Assembly: GCF_000022565.1 (NCBI RefSeq)
Contig: NC_012483.1
Coordinates: forward strand, 3,844,001 to 3,908,000
DNA from: Acidobacterium capsulatum ATCC 51196
GTDB taxonomy: Bacteria; Acidobacteriota; Terriglobia; Terriglobales; Acidobacteriaceae
DNA length: 64,000 nt
Reading direction: 5' to 3'
The notes under the pieces: model-generated
What the model was told of the DNA's origin: nothing
The model's input: only the letters and a program-made list of their open reading frames with translations
Database searches by the model: none
Translations under genes and position numbers: made by a program
Part shown: positions 17,178-26,200 of the stretch, one piece after another
Position numbering within the stretch: position 1 is the stretch's first letter
Layout of the letters: every line of letters begins with the position of its first letter

Positions 17178-19217
17178 ATGAGCGTATCGGAAAGAGCGCA
17201 ACCCGGGGGGAATCCTATTCCGGGAAGCACTTCGCAATCCGCAGTGAAATTCGGGCGCATTGATGCGGCCCTGGAAGATGTGAAGCGCGCGATCGCGGGC
17301 GCGAAGGACCGCGTCTTTGCGCAGCAGAGCAAAGACGGCTGGTGGTGCGGCGAGCTTGAGGCCGACTCCATGCTCGAGGCTGACTATATCTTCGCGCACA
17401 CGCTGCTGGGCACCGGCGATGCGGGCAAAATGAAGCGCGCTCTCACCGAGATGCTGCGCTACCAGAATGAAGACGGAAGCTGGAGCATCTATCCCGGCGG
17501 CCCCGGCAACATCAGCCTGACGGTGAAGTGCTACTTCTCGGCCAAGCTGATGGGCATGACCGCCGATAACCCGATCCTGGTAAAGGCACGGGAGTGGATT
17601 CTGGCCCACGGCGGTGTGGTGGAGTGCAACACCTTCACGAAGATTTATCTGTGCTTCCTGGGGCAGTACGAGTACGACGCAGTGCCGGCGATTCCGCCGG
17701 AGATCGTGCTCTTCCCGAACTGGTTTTACTTCAACATCTACGAGATTTCGTCGTGGTCGCGCGCCATTCTGGTGCCGCTCTCGATCGCGTATGCGAAGAA
17801 ACCGTTCAAGAAGATTCCGCCTGAGCAGGGCATTGATGAGCTGTTTGTGGGCGGCCGCGAGAAGGCCAACCTGCACCTGCGCTGGGACAGCAAAAACCTG
17901 CTGAGCTGGCGCAATTTCTTTCTGGCGCTCGACCGTGTGACGCACTGGTTTGAGCGGGTACACATTCGCCCGCTGCGCTCGATTGCGCTCAAGAAGGCCG
18001 AGAAGTGGATGCTGGCGCGCTTTGAGATGTCCGATGGATTGGGCGCGATTTATCCAGCCATGCTGAACGCCATCATTGCGCTGCGCTGCCTCGGGTATTC
18101 GCTCGATGATCCGCAGGTGCTGCGAGCAATGGATGAGTTTGAGAAGCTCGGCATCGACGAGCCCGAGGGCACGGCGGAGTATGCAGAGCCGACCTTCCGC
18201 ATGCAGCCCTGCGTTTCGCCGGTGTGGGACACGGCGCAGGCTGTCTTTGCGCTGGGCGAGGCTGGCGTGCCGAGGAACGATCCGCGCATGCAGAAGGCCG
18301 CCGACTGGCTGCTCTCAAAGGAAGTGCGGCACAAGGGCGACTGGGCCATGAAGGTGCGCAATGCGCAGCCGGGTGGCTGGTATTTCGAGTTCAACAACGA
18401 GTTTTATCCTGACGTGGACGACTCGGCGCAGGTGCTGCTGGCGCTGAACAAGGTCGATAATCCGCGCGAGCGCTACCAGTACGACGTCTGCCAGCGCGCC
18501 ATTGACTGGATCTTTGCGATGCAGTGCCGCAACGGCGGCTGGGCGAGCTTTGACAAAGACAACACGAAGATGATCTTCCAGTACGTGCCGTTTGCCGACC
18601 ACAACGCGATGCTCGATCCGCCGACGGTCGATATCACGGGGCGCATTCTGGAGATGCTGGCCACCTACGGCTACACGCGCAAGGACCGCCGCGTGGAGAA
18701 GGCCATCAAGTTCATCTATGACGAGCAGGAGCCGGACGGAAGCTGGTTTGGCCGCTGGGGCGTGAACTACTTGTACGGCACCTTCCTGGTGCTGCGCGGG
18801 CTGGAGGCCATCGGGGTGTGGAACCACGAGCCGCAGATTCAGCAGGCGGCGGAGTGGATTCGCTCGGTGCAGAATGCCGATGGCGGCTGGGGTGAGACCT
18901 GCGGCAGCTATGACGACCCCAACACGCGCGGCGTGGGACCGAGCACGCCCTCGCAGACGGCATGGGCCATTCTGGGGCTGCTCTCAGCCGGTGATGATCG
19001 CAGCGATTCGGTGGCCAAGGGCATCAAATGGTTATTGGCGCACCAGAAGCCCGATGGCGGCTGGGATGAGAGCACCGGCAGTGGATCGAAACATCAGGCG
19101 CTGTACACGGGCACCGGTTTTCCGCGCGTGTTCTATCTGGCGTATCACCAGTACCGGGATTACTTCCCGCTGCTGGCGCTGACCAATTACGAAAAAGCCA
19201 TGGAGCGCGGCGAATAA
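17178..19217 (+). CDS. shc: Squalene-hopene cyclase
   Basis: 679 residues. The catalytic DxDD acid motif is DVDD at 412-415, and several QW repeats are visible (for example DGSWFGRWGVNYLYGTF, NADGGWGETCGSYDD, KPDGGWDES). The enzyme cyclises squalene to hopene at the inner membrane. Length matches the bacterial family (about 630-690). It sits between ispH and hpnH, 21 bp from the latter, in a hopanoid operon. Squalene-forming genes (hpnCDE) are not in the window. Confidence 0.97.
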   Translation: MSVSERAQPGGNPIPGSTSQSAVKFGRIDAALEDVKRAIAGAKDRVFAQQSKDGWWCGELEADSMLEADYIFAHTLLGTGDAGKMKRALTEMLRYQNEDGSWSIYPGGPGNISLTVKCYFSAKLMGMTADNPILVKAREWILAHGGVVECNTFTKIYLCFLGQYEYDAVPAIPPEIVLFPNWFYFNIYEISSWSRAILVPLSIAYAKKPFKKIPPEQGIDELFVGGREKANLHLRWDSKNLLSWRNFFLALDRVTHWFERVHIRPLRSIALKKAEKWMLARFEMSDGLGAIYPAMLNAIIALRCLGYSLDDPQVLRAMDEFEKLGIDEPEGTAEYAEPTFRMQPCVSPVWDTAQAVFALGEAGVPRNDPRMQKAADWLLSKEVRHKGDWAMKVRNAQPGGWYFEFNNEFYPDVDDSAQVLLALNKVDNPRERYQYDVCQRAIDWIFAMQCRNGGWASFDKDNTKMIFQYVPFADHNAMLDPPTVDITGRILEMLATYGYTRKDRRVEKAIKFIYDEQEPDGSWFGRWGVNYLYGTFLVLRGLEAIGVWNHEPQIQQAAEWIRSVQNADGGWGETCGSYDDPNTRGVGPSTPSQTAWAILGLLSAGDDRSDSVAKGIKWLLAHQKPDGGWDESTGSGSKHQALYTGTGFPRVFYLAYHQYRDYFPLLALTNYEKAMERGE

Positions 19218-19238
19218 GCCGGCGGAGGATTTGTAACA

Positions 19239-20369
19239 ATGGCCGTACCCATTTCACAGGCATGGACTGTTGCTTCATATGTGCTGAAGCAGAAGATCAA
19301 GGGACGCAAGCGCTATCCGCTGGTGCTCATGCTGGAGCCGCTGTTTCGCTGCAACCTGGCGTGCGCCGGCTGCGGCAAAATTCAGTACCCCGCGCACATT
19401 CTGAAGCAGGAGCTGACGCCGGAGGAGTGCTTCCGCGCGGTAGAAGAGTGCGGCGCGCCGATGGTGTCGATTCCGGGCGGCGAGCCTTTGTTGCATCCGC
19501 AGATGCCCGAGATTGTGGCCGGGCTGGTGGCGCGCAAGAAGTACGTTTATATGTGCACGAACGCGCTGCTTCTTAAAGAGAAACTTCATCTCTTCAAGCC
19601 GAGCAAATATCTCTCCTTCTCAGTGCATGTGGACGGCCAGCGCGAGCATCACGACTTCTCAGTGTGCCGCGAGGGCGGCTATGACATTGCGATGGAAGGC
19701 GTGCGCGCGGCGGTGGCTGCGGGCTTCCGCGTGACGACGAACACTACGCTGTTCGACGGCGCGGACCCGAACTCAGTGCGCGCGCACTTTGACGAGCTGA
19801 TGGCGGCAGGAGTCGAGAGCATGATGGTCTCGCCGGGCTACACGTATGACAAGGCTCCTGACCAGAATCACTTTCTGGGCAAGGCGCGCTCGCGCAAGCT
19901 CTTCCGCATGATTCTGTCGAACCGCAACAAGAGCTGGCAGTTCAACACGCATCCGCTCTTCTCAGAGTTCCTGATGGGCAAGCAGCACTTTGAGTGCACG
20001 CCCTGGGGCATGCCGACCTTCTCGATCTTTGGCTGGCAGAAGCCCTGCTACCTGCTGCAGGACGGCTATGCCGATACCTTCGCCGAGCTGATGGAAGCCA
20101 CGAAGTGGGAGGAGTACGGCGCGAAGAGCGGGAATCCGCGCTGCGCCAACTGCATGGTGCACTCCGGCCACGAGGCATCGGCGGTGGACTACAACTTCAG
20201 CTCGCTGAAGGGCTTTCTGACGACGGCGAAGAAGTATATGTTCCCGTCGCTTTACCCGGATGCGGACGCGCAGAAGATGCTGAACGAATGGAAGCCGGAG
20301 CATCCGCAGCCGCTGGTGCAGATTGCGCCGCAGGCTCACGAAACGATGGAAACCGTCTCAGGAGACTAG
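19239..20369 (+). CDS. hpnH: Adenosyl-hopene transferase HpnH (radical SAM)
   Basis: 376 residues from ATG 19239, with GGCGGAGG upstream. The radical SAM cluster motif Cys38-x3-Cys42-x2-Cys45 is in RCNLACAGCGKIQYP, as in HpnH, and the C-terminal part has further cysteines (PRCANCMVHSG). HpnH joins the 5'-deoxyadenosyl group to diploptene, the first step of side-chain extension to bacteriohopanepolyols. Position directly after shc fits. The next small gene starts 5 bp after its stop. Confidence 0.96.
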   Translation: MAVPISQAWTVASYVLKQKIKGRKRYPLVLMLEPLFRCNLACAGCGKIQYPAHILKQELTPEECFRAVEECGAPMVSIPGGEPLLHPQMPEIVAGLVARKKYVYMCTNALLLKEKLHLFKPSKYLSFSVHVDGQREHHDFSVCREGGYDIAMEGVRAAVAAGFRVTTNTTLFDGADPNSVRAHFDELMAAGVESMMVSPGYTYDKAPDQNHFLGKARSRKLFRMILSNRNKSWQFNTHPLFSEFLMGKQHFECTPWGMPTFSIFGWQKPCYLLQDGYADTFAELMEATKWEEYGAKSGNPRCANCMVHSGHEASAVDYNFSSLKGFLTTAKKYMFPSLYPDADAQKMLNEWKPEHPQPLVQIAPQAHETMETVSGD

Positions 20370-20374
20370 TCCGC

Positions 20375-20821
20375 ATGGCAACAGAACAGCAGGAACGGGC
20401 AAAGACAGACCAGTTGCGGATTCACAACGCCGATGAGCTGGAGCACATCGCAGGCCGCGAAAAAGAGGATCTGCAGGGATGGATTCCTTCGCTGGCGAGC
20501 GATGAGGAAATTCGCGTGGCGCTCGAAAAGGCCTTTGATTATCGCGGCGACATTACCTTGACGTTAAAGGATGGCCGCCAGGTGCAGGGCTACATCTTTG
20601 ATCGACGCACGGGTACGTCGCTGGCCGACTCGCTGGTGAGGATGATTCCCGCGACCGAGCGCACGAAGCTGTCGATTCCTTATGCCGAGATCGCGGCGCT
20701 GCACTTCAGCGGGCGCGATACGGCGGCGGGCAAGAGCTTCGAGGCCTGGGTGAAGAAGTACTGGGAGAAGAAGGCGCGCGGCGAGAAGAACATTCAGATC
20801 GAGCCGGAAAAGCTGGACTAG
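20375..20821 (+). CDS. Conserved-looking small protein of hopanoid operon (Sm-like fold?)
   Basis: 148 residues from ATG 20375; GGAG at 20361-20364 overlaps the end of hpnH, so translation is probably coupled. No enzyme motif is recognised. The central part (DYRGDITLTLKDGRQVQGYIFD, shown here only in part as ITLTLKDGRQVQGYIF; then RTKLSIPYAEIAALHFSGRD) reads like a short beta-barrel with a regulatory-loop pattern similar to Sm/LSm-like or ribosome-associated small folds. The C-terminus is Lys/Glu-rich and possibly helical. No signal peptide. A role in hopanoid synthesis is suggested only by position. Confidence 0.75.
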   Translation: MATEQQERAKTDQLRIHNADELEHIAGREKEDLQGWIPSLASDEEIRVALEKAFDYRGDITLTLKDGRQVQGYIFDRRTGTSLADSLVRMIPATERTKLSIPYAEIAALHFSGRDTAAGKSFEAWVKKYWEKKARGEKNIQIEPEKLD

Positions 20822-20917
20822 AACTCACTATCCCCATGTCCGAAACCACGGACATGGGGCACCCCTTTTCTCTAAAACTCACCATTCCATGTCTAGACAC
20901 ACGGACATGGGCACCCC
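20822..20917. repeat. Two tandem degenerate hairpin repeats
   Basis: Units offset by 54 bp, each starting AACTCAC (20822 and 20876) and ending GGACATGGG(G)CACCCCTT. The first has a perfect 11-bp stem CCCCATGTCCG (20832-20842) / CGGACATGGGG (20849-20859); the second has CCATGTC (20887-20893) / GACATGG (20904-20910). They share the CGGACnnGGGGCACCC end with the hairpin at 9326. They lie just after the hopanoid operon and may also help stop transcription. Confidence 0.7.
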
Positions 20918-20971
20918 TTAATCTTTGATCTGGTGTCCAGGCGGATGTCCACGAGGCAGCCGTGAGAGGAT

Positions 20972-21193
20972 TTACGCGGACTCCTCGCCCTGCTGGGGCG
21001 AGGTTGCTTTTTGGGGCTCGATGCGGCCGTGCAGGGCAACGATGTCTTCCGTACTGCAGACGTGCTCCGCTTCCTGCGCGCTGAGGCTGTCGACCGGGCC
21101 TGCCGCTCCTACGGTGCGAAAGCAGCGCAGGCAAATGCTCTCATGCATACCAGACCGCAACGGACGATGGGCGAACTGCCGGTTCGAGGGCAT
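20972..21193 (-). CDS. Small CxxC/HxC protein
   Basis: 73 residues with HESICLRCFRTVG (CxxC) followed by QEAEHVC about 20 residues later, a pattern able to hold one metal ion. I recall similar short HESICLxCFRT proteins from acidobacteria, but cannot check this. No function is known. The start at 21193 has no good ribosome-binding site, and MHESICL at 21148 is an alternative. It stands alone between the hopanoid operon and HU. Confidence 0.55.
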   Translation of the reverse strand: MPSNRQFAHRPLRSGMHESICLRCFRTVGAAGPVDSLSAQEAEHVCSTEDIVALHGRIEPQKATSPQQGEESA

Positions 21194-21346
21194 GGCCGAG
21201 GCCTTTTTACAGATGGATTTGGCTGGATAGTAGCACGGTTTTAGAAAATGGTCGCGTCAAACTTTGGGTGGAAGGGAAGTTCTTTTGCCGGGCCGTTGGC
21301 GCGCACAAGGGCCTGAGATGTCCGGGCAAATGCCAGAAAGCACACG

Positions 21347-21379
21347 GCCCGATGCAGGCCAGTGCGGCTTGCATCGGGC
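21347..21379 (-). terminator. Hairpin downstream of HU gene
   Basis: Perfect 10-bp stem GCCCGATGCA (21347-21356) / TGCATCGGGC (21370-21379), located 24 bp beyond the HU stop codon. It lacks a T-run, so its terminator role is inferred from position. Confidence 0.4.
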
Positions 21380-21402
21380 GCTATCTTGGCACGCGAGAAA
21401 TG

Positions 21403-21672
21403 CTAGTCGAGAATGTGCAGATCCTTGCCTGGCTTGAAGCGGACGGCCTTGCCGGGCGTGATGGAGACTTCGGTTCCGGTGCGGGGATTGCGTCCGATGC
21501 CGGTTTTGCGGGGGCGCACGTTGAAGACGCCAAAGCCGCGCAACTCAATGCGCTGACCCTCGGCCAGGGCGTGCTTGAGGCTCTCAAAGACGGTGTCCAC
21601 GGCATGTTCGGCCTTGGTCCGGGGCAGCCCGGTGCGTTCAATGACGTGGTGAATAATATCCTGCTTGATCAT
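21403..21672 (-). CDS. hup: HU/IHF-family DNA-binding protein
   Basis: 89 residues, the standard length. The signature is visible: MIKQDIIHHVIERTGL at the dimer helices, LRGFGVFNVRPRKTGIGRNP over the DNA-binding arm, and GKAVRFKPGKDL at the C-terminus. It bends and compacts DNA. GAGGTGA lies upstream of ATG 21672, and a near-consensus sigma70 promoter is visible. The arm keeps the RNP proline that intercalates into DNA in HU/IHF proteins. Confidence 0.95.
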   Translation of the reverse strand: MIKQDIIHHVIERTGLPRTKAEHAVDTVFESLKHALAEGQRIELRGFGVFNVRPRKTGIGRNPRTGTEVSITPGKAVRFKPGKDLHILD

Positions 21673-21710
21673 AGGGTCACCTCGGCGGCGCGGAATATGA
21701 AGTTAGAACG

Positions 21711-21739
21711 ATGCTAGGAAGAACGCCCCGCATTGTCAA
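21711..21739 (-). promoter_or_regulatory. Sigma70 promoter of HU gene
   Basis: On the minus strand TTGACA (21734-21739), a 17-bp spacer and TAGCAT (21711-21716). Transcription would start near 21704, about 30 bp before the HU ATG. Confidence 0.7.
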
Positions 21740-21825
21740 CGCGTTGTCCCTTTCGTAAGATGCAGTTTCTGGAAGTATTTTGTTGCTTTCTCACTTAAAT
21801 TGATACGAGGAACCACAGGAGCAGG

Positions 21826-22377
21826 ATGTCCATCAAAAGCGATCGTTGGATTCGGGAACAGGCCCTCAAGGGCATGATTGAGCCCTTCAGTGAGAAGCAG
21901 GTGCGCGAGGGCGTGATTTCGTATGGCTTGTCATCGTATGGGTATGACCTGCGGGTCTCCAACGAGTTCAAGATCTTCACCAACGTCAACAGCGCGATTA
22001 TTGATCCGAAGAACTTTGATGAGCGCTCGTTTGTCACGGTCGAGGCCGACTCGGTGATTGTGCCGCCGAACAGCTTTGCGCTGGCGCGCTCGATTGAGTA
22101 CTTCCGCATTCCCCGCGATGTGCTAACCATCTGCGTGGGCAAATCGACCTATGCCCGCTGCGGCATCATTGTGAACGTAACGCCCTTTGAGCCGGAATGG
22201 GAGGGCTACGTGACGCTTGAGATCTCAAACACGACGCCGCTGCCCGCCAAGGTGTACGCCAACGAAGGGCTGTGCCAGATTCTGTTTTTTCAGGGCGACG
22301 AGCCGTGCGAGATCAGCTACGCTGACAAGAAGGGCAAGTACCAGAACCAGCAGGGGATTGTGCTGCCCAAGCTGTAA
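21826..22377 (+). CDS. dcd: dCTP deaminase
   Basis: 183 residues from ATG 21826, with CAGGAGCAGG upstream. Family motifs: [55 protein letters not shown] and the catalytic Glu in [12 protein letters not shown]. It deaminates dCTP to dUTP for thymidylate synthesis; some relatives also hydrolyse dUTP, which cannot be told apart here. Divergent from HU and followed after 26 bp by a LuxR-type regulator. Confidence 0.96.
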   Translation: MSIKSDRWIREQALKGMIEPFSEKQVREGVISYGLSSYGYDLRVSNEFKIFTNVNSAIIDPKNFDERSFVTVEADSVIVPPNSFALARSIEYFRIPRDVLTICVGKSTYARCGIIVNVTPFEPEWEGYVTLEISNTTPLPAKVYANEGLCQILFFQGDEPCEISYADKKGKYQNQQGIVLPKL

Positions 22378-22403
22378 CCTCTGTCTGCCGCGGGTCAATT
22401 GAT

Positions 22404-23054
22404 TTGCAAGATGGCGAGCGAATAAAAATCGGATTGCTGGAGTTTGAGCCCCTCCGGGTCGCGGGGCTGCTCTCGATTTTTGAGGCAGCGCCGCAGTATG
22501 AGGTGCTGGCGACGGACATGAAGGACATCCTCGCCAACAAGTCGATTGACCTGGTGCTGTTTGGGCTGCAACCGCCGGAGTCGTTTGAGCGGCTTGCGCG
22601 GCTGCGCGCCGAGCGGCCCTCGCTGCGGTTGATTGTGGTGGGCTCGCTGCGCGACGATGAAACCATCATCAACGCCATCGCCGTGGGAGCCAAAGGCTAC
22701 GTGGAGAACCAGGCCACGCCGGAGCAACTGCTGCAGGCCATCGAGGTGGTGCTGAGCGGGTCCATCTGGGCGCCGCGGCGTGTGTTGTCAAAGTTTGTGG
22801 ACCGCATGCTGCACTTCTCCGCCAAGCCGGTGCGCCGGCATACCAGCCAGTTCACTGAGCGGGAGCAGCAGGTGCTGCGCCTGCTGGTGGCGGCTCGCTC
22901 AAACCGCGAAATCGCCGAGACGCTGGGCATTGAAGCGCGCACGGTCAAGGCCTATGTAAAGACGCTGATGGCCAAGGTGGGCGTGGACAACCGCGTGGCG
23001 CTCTCACTGCACGCGGCCAGCGCGGCGCTGGTGGAAGAAGAGGATGAGGCGTAG
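22404..23054 (+). CDS. LuxR-type regulator with degenerate receiver domain
   Basis: 216 residues from a TTG start at 22404; the start is uncertain because no clear ribosome-binding site is seen. Residues 7-120 have the NarL-type receiver layout, but the phosphoacceptor Asp is replaced by Gly54 (DLVLFGL), the acidic pair by Glu13-Phe14 (IGLLEFEPL), and the conserved Lys of GxKGYVxK by Asn (GYVEN). The C-terminal LuxR helix-turn-helix is intact (FTEREQQVLRLLVA, NREIAETLGIEARTVKAYV, LMAKVGV). It probably regulates without phosphorylation. No sensor kinase is adjacent. Confidence 0.88.
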   Translation: MQDGERIKIGLLEFEPLRVAGLLSIFEAAPQYEVLATDMKDILANKSIDLVLFGLQPPESFERLARLRAERPSLRLIVVGSLRDDETIINAIAVGAKGYVENQATPEQLLQAIEVVLSGSIWAPRRVLSKFVDRMLHFSAKPVRRHTSQFTEREQQVLRLLVAARSNREIAETLGIEARTVKAYVKTLMAKVGVDNRVALSLHAASAALVEEEDEA

Positions 23055-23216
23055 AGGCTTGTTCGCGGGGCCGGGATTCGGCGCGCCTTTTCGCCCCTGA
23101 AAAATCGCAGAACCGCTTTTCATCCAGTCATTTCGCTGTGGTTTGCTACAGGGAAGCGGCCTGTCTTCGGTACCATAGTCGGAATACCATAAAGCCAGGA
23201 AGACAGAGCGAGATCC

Positions 23217-26200
23217 ATGTCCGATTTTCTTGAGGCCCTGAAGCAGCGAGTGCTGGTCTACGACGGCGCGATGGGCACGAACATCCAGAAGCACGCGCTC
23301 ACCCTTGACGATTACTGGGGCAAAGAGGGCTGCAACGAGCTGCTGGTGCTGAGCCGTCCTGACATTATCCGCGACATTCACGCGAGCTTTTTTGCCGTGG
23401 GCTGCGACGTGGTGGAGACAGACAGCTTCGGCTCCTCGCGCATTGTGCTGGCCGAGTATGATCTGCAAGACCAGACCCGCGAGCTGAACATCGCCGCCGC
23501 GAAGCTGGCGCGCGAAGTCGCCGACAGCTTCTCCACGCCGGATAGGCCGCGCTTTGTGGCCGGCTCCATCGGGCCGACGACCAAGCTGCCTTCGCTGGGG
23601 CATATCAGCTACGACGACATGGCGCTGACCTATCGCGAGCAGATTGAGGCGCTGATTGAGGGCGGCGTGGACGTGCTGCTGATTGAGACCGCGCAGGATT
23701 TGCTGCAGGCCAAGATCGCCCTGGCCGCCTGCCATGACGCCATGCGCGCGACGGGCAGGCATCTGCCCATCCAGATGCAGGTGACCATTGAGGCGACCGG
23801 CACGATGCTGCTCGGCACCGAGATTGGCGCGGCGCTGGCGACGCTGGAATGCTTTGATCCGGACATCATCGGTCTCAACTGCGCGACCGGCCCGGCGGAG
23901 ATGAACGACGCCGTGCGCTTCCTGTGCCAGAATGCGACGCGGCCCGTCAGCGTGCTGCCCAATGCGGGTCTGCCGCAGAATGTGGGCGGCCATGCGGTGT
24001 ATGCGCTCACTCCTGAGGAACTGGCGAAGTATCACCGCAGCTTCGTGACCGAATATGGCGTGCAGGTGGTGGGCGGCTGCTGCGGCACCACCCCTGAACA
24101 TTTGAAGGCGGTGGTCGAAGCGGTCAAGGACGCAAAGCCCGCGCCGCGCCACGTGCAGCCGCAGTCCGTGGCGGCGAGCGCGTTTTCAGCGCTGCCGCTT
24201 GAAGTGGATGGCCAGCCGGTCATCGTGGCCGAGGAGATGAATACCACCACGCGCGTCGAGCACTTCCGCAACATGGTGCGCGCCGGGGACTACGACGGCA
24301 TTCTGGCGCTGGCCAAGAAGCTGGTGGCCGAGGGCTCGCAGATGCTCGATCTCTGCTGCGCCATTGTGGGCGAGGACGAGAAGGCCTACATGTGCTCCGT
24401 GCTCGAGAAGATCGCCACGCGCGTGACGGCGCCCATTCTGGTGGACTCGACCGAAGCCGATGTGATCGAAGAGGGGTTGAAGCGCATTCCGGGCAAGCCG
24501 GTCATCAACTCCATCAATCTTGAGGATGGTGAAAAGCGCACCAGCCAGGTGCTGCCGATGGCCAAACGCTACGGCGCGGCGGTGATTGCGCTGACCATTG
24601 ACGAAGACGGCATGGCGCTGACGGCGGAGAAGAAGGTAGCCGTTGCGCGCCGCATTCACGACCTGGCGGTGAACAAGTATGGATTGCGCCCGCAGGATCT
24701 CATCTTCGATCCTCTGACGCTGCCCATCTCCACCGGGCAGGAGGACTATCGCACGGCAGGCATCGAGACGCTCGAAGCCGTGCGGCGCATCAAGCAGGAG
24801 ATTCCTTACGTCAAGACGATTCTGGGCGTGAGCAACATCAGCTTTGGGCTTAACGCCTATGCGCGGCGCGTGCTGAACAGCGTGTTTTTGAAGGAAGCGG
24901 TGGATCGCGGGCTCGACTCGGCCATCGTGAACTACTCCAAGATTTATCCGCTCTACAAGATTCCCGAGCGCGAGGTGGAGCTGGCGCGGCGTCTGGTGTT
25001 CTACGACACGGTCGAAGGCGATCCGCTGCAGGCCTACATGGCCCACTTTGCCGGCACCAAGGGCAAGGTGCAGGATGACTCAGAAGAGCTGGCCTCGCTG
25101 CCGGTGGACGAAACGCTGAAGCAGTTGATCATTCGCGGGGAGCGCAGCGTGGGCTCCGGCAGCAACAAGCGCTCGCTCGAAGAGGTGCTGGAGTCAGCGC
25201 TCACGGATTGGAAGCCGCTCGACCTGATCAACGACGTGCTGCTCGACGGCATGAAGACCGTGGGTGAACTGTTTGGCGCGCGCAAGATGCAGTTGCCCTC
25301 GGTGCTGGACTCGGCCGCCGTGATGAAGGCCGCCGTCGCCTACCTTGAGCCGAAGATGGAGCGCGTCGAAGGATCGCAGCGCGGCACCATCGTGCTGGCC
25401 ACGGTGAAGGGCGACGTGCACGACATCGGCAAGAACCTGGTGGACATCATTCTCTCGAACAATGGCTTCAAGGTGGTGAATCTCGGCATCAAGCAGCCGG
25501 CGGACACCATCATCCAGGCCGCGCGCGAGCATAAGGCCGATGCGATCGGGCTGAGCGGCCTGCTGGTGAAATCCACGCTCGAAATGAAGTATGTCGTGCA
25601 GGACATGCAGCGGCTGGCCATGGAGATTCCCGTCATCTGCGGCGGCGCGGCGCTCACACGCAAGTATGTGGAAGAGGATTTGCGGCAGGAGTATTCGCAG
25701 GGCGTCTTTTATGCCGAGGATGCTTTCGCGGGCCTGCACGTGATGACGGACATCACCTCAGAAGAGGCTCTGCGCGAGGCGCGCATGAGCGAAGGCCGCA
25801 CGGTGAAAGTCTTCCCGAAGAAGCCGGTGGTCGAGGTCTCTGCCGTGGATGCGGCCGCGCCGGTGGTGCGTTCGTCGTGGGTGACGGAGAATCCTGAGGT
25901 TCCGGTGCCGCCGTTCTTTGGCGTGCGCGTCAAAAAGGACTATGACCTCGACACGGTCTTCGAGTACATCAACGAGATCGCGCTCTTCAAGAATCAGTGG
26001 CAACTGAAGACCGCCTCGGCCACCGACTACGCGCGGCTGGTGGAGGAGAAGTATCGCCCCGTGCTCGAAGAGCTGAAGACCGAGGTGAAGCGCGAGGGAT
26101 GGTTCCATCCGCAGATGGTGTATGGGTTTTTCCCGGCGCAGAGCGAAGGCAACGACCTGATTGTGTATGACGCCGAAGACCCCGCAAAGGAGCGGCTGCG

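Noticed and set aside
20822-20917. CRISPR-like tandem units
   Set aside because: Only two degenerate palindromic units and no spacer/repeat pattern or cas genes in the window.
22404-23054. Ordinary phospho-response regulator
   Set aside because: The phosphoacceptor Asp and acidic pair are absent, so it is listed as a degenerate receiver.
23055-23216. Cobalamin or SAM riboswitch before metH
   Set aside because: No B12-box or SAM-type core is visible in the 160 bp upstream.
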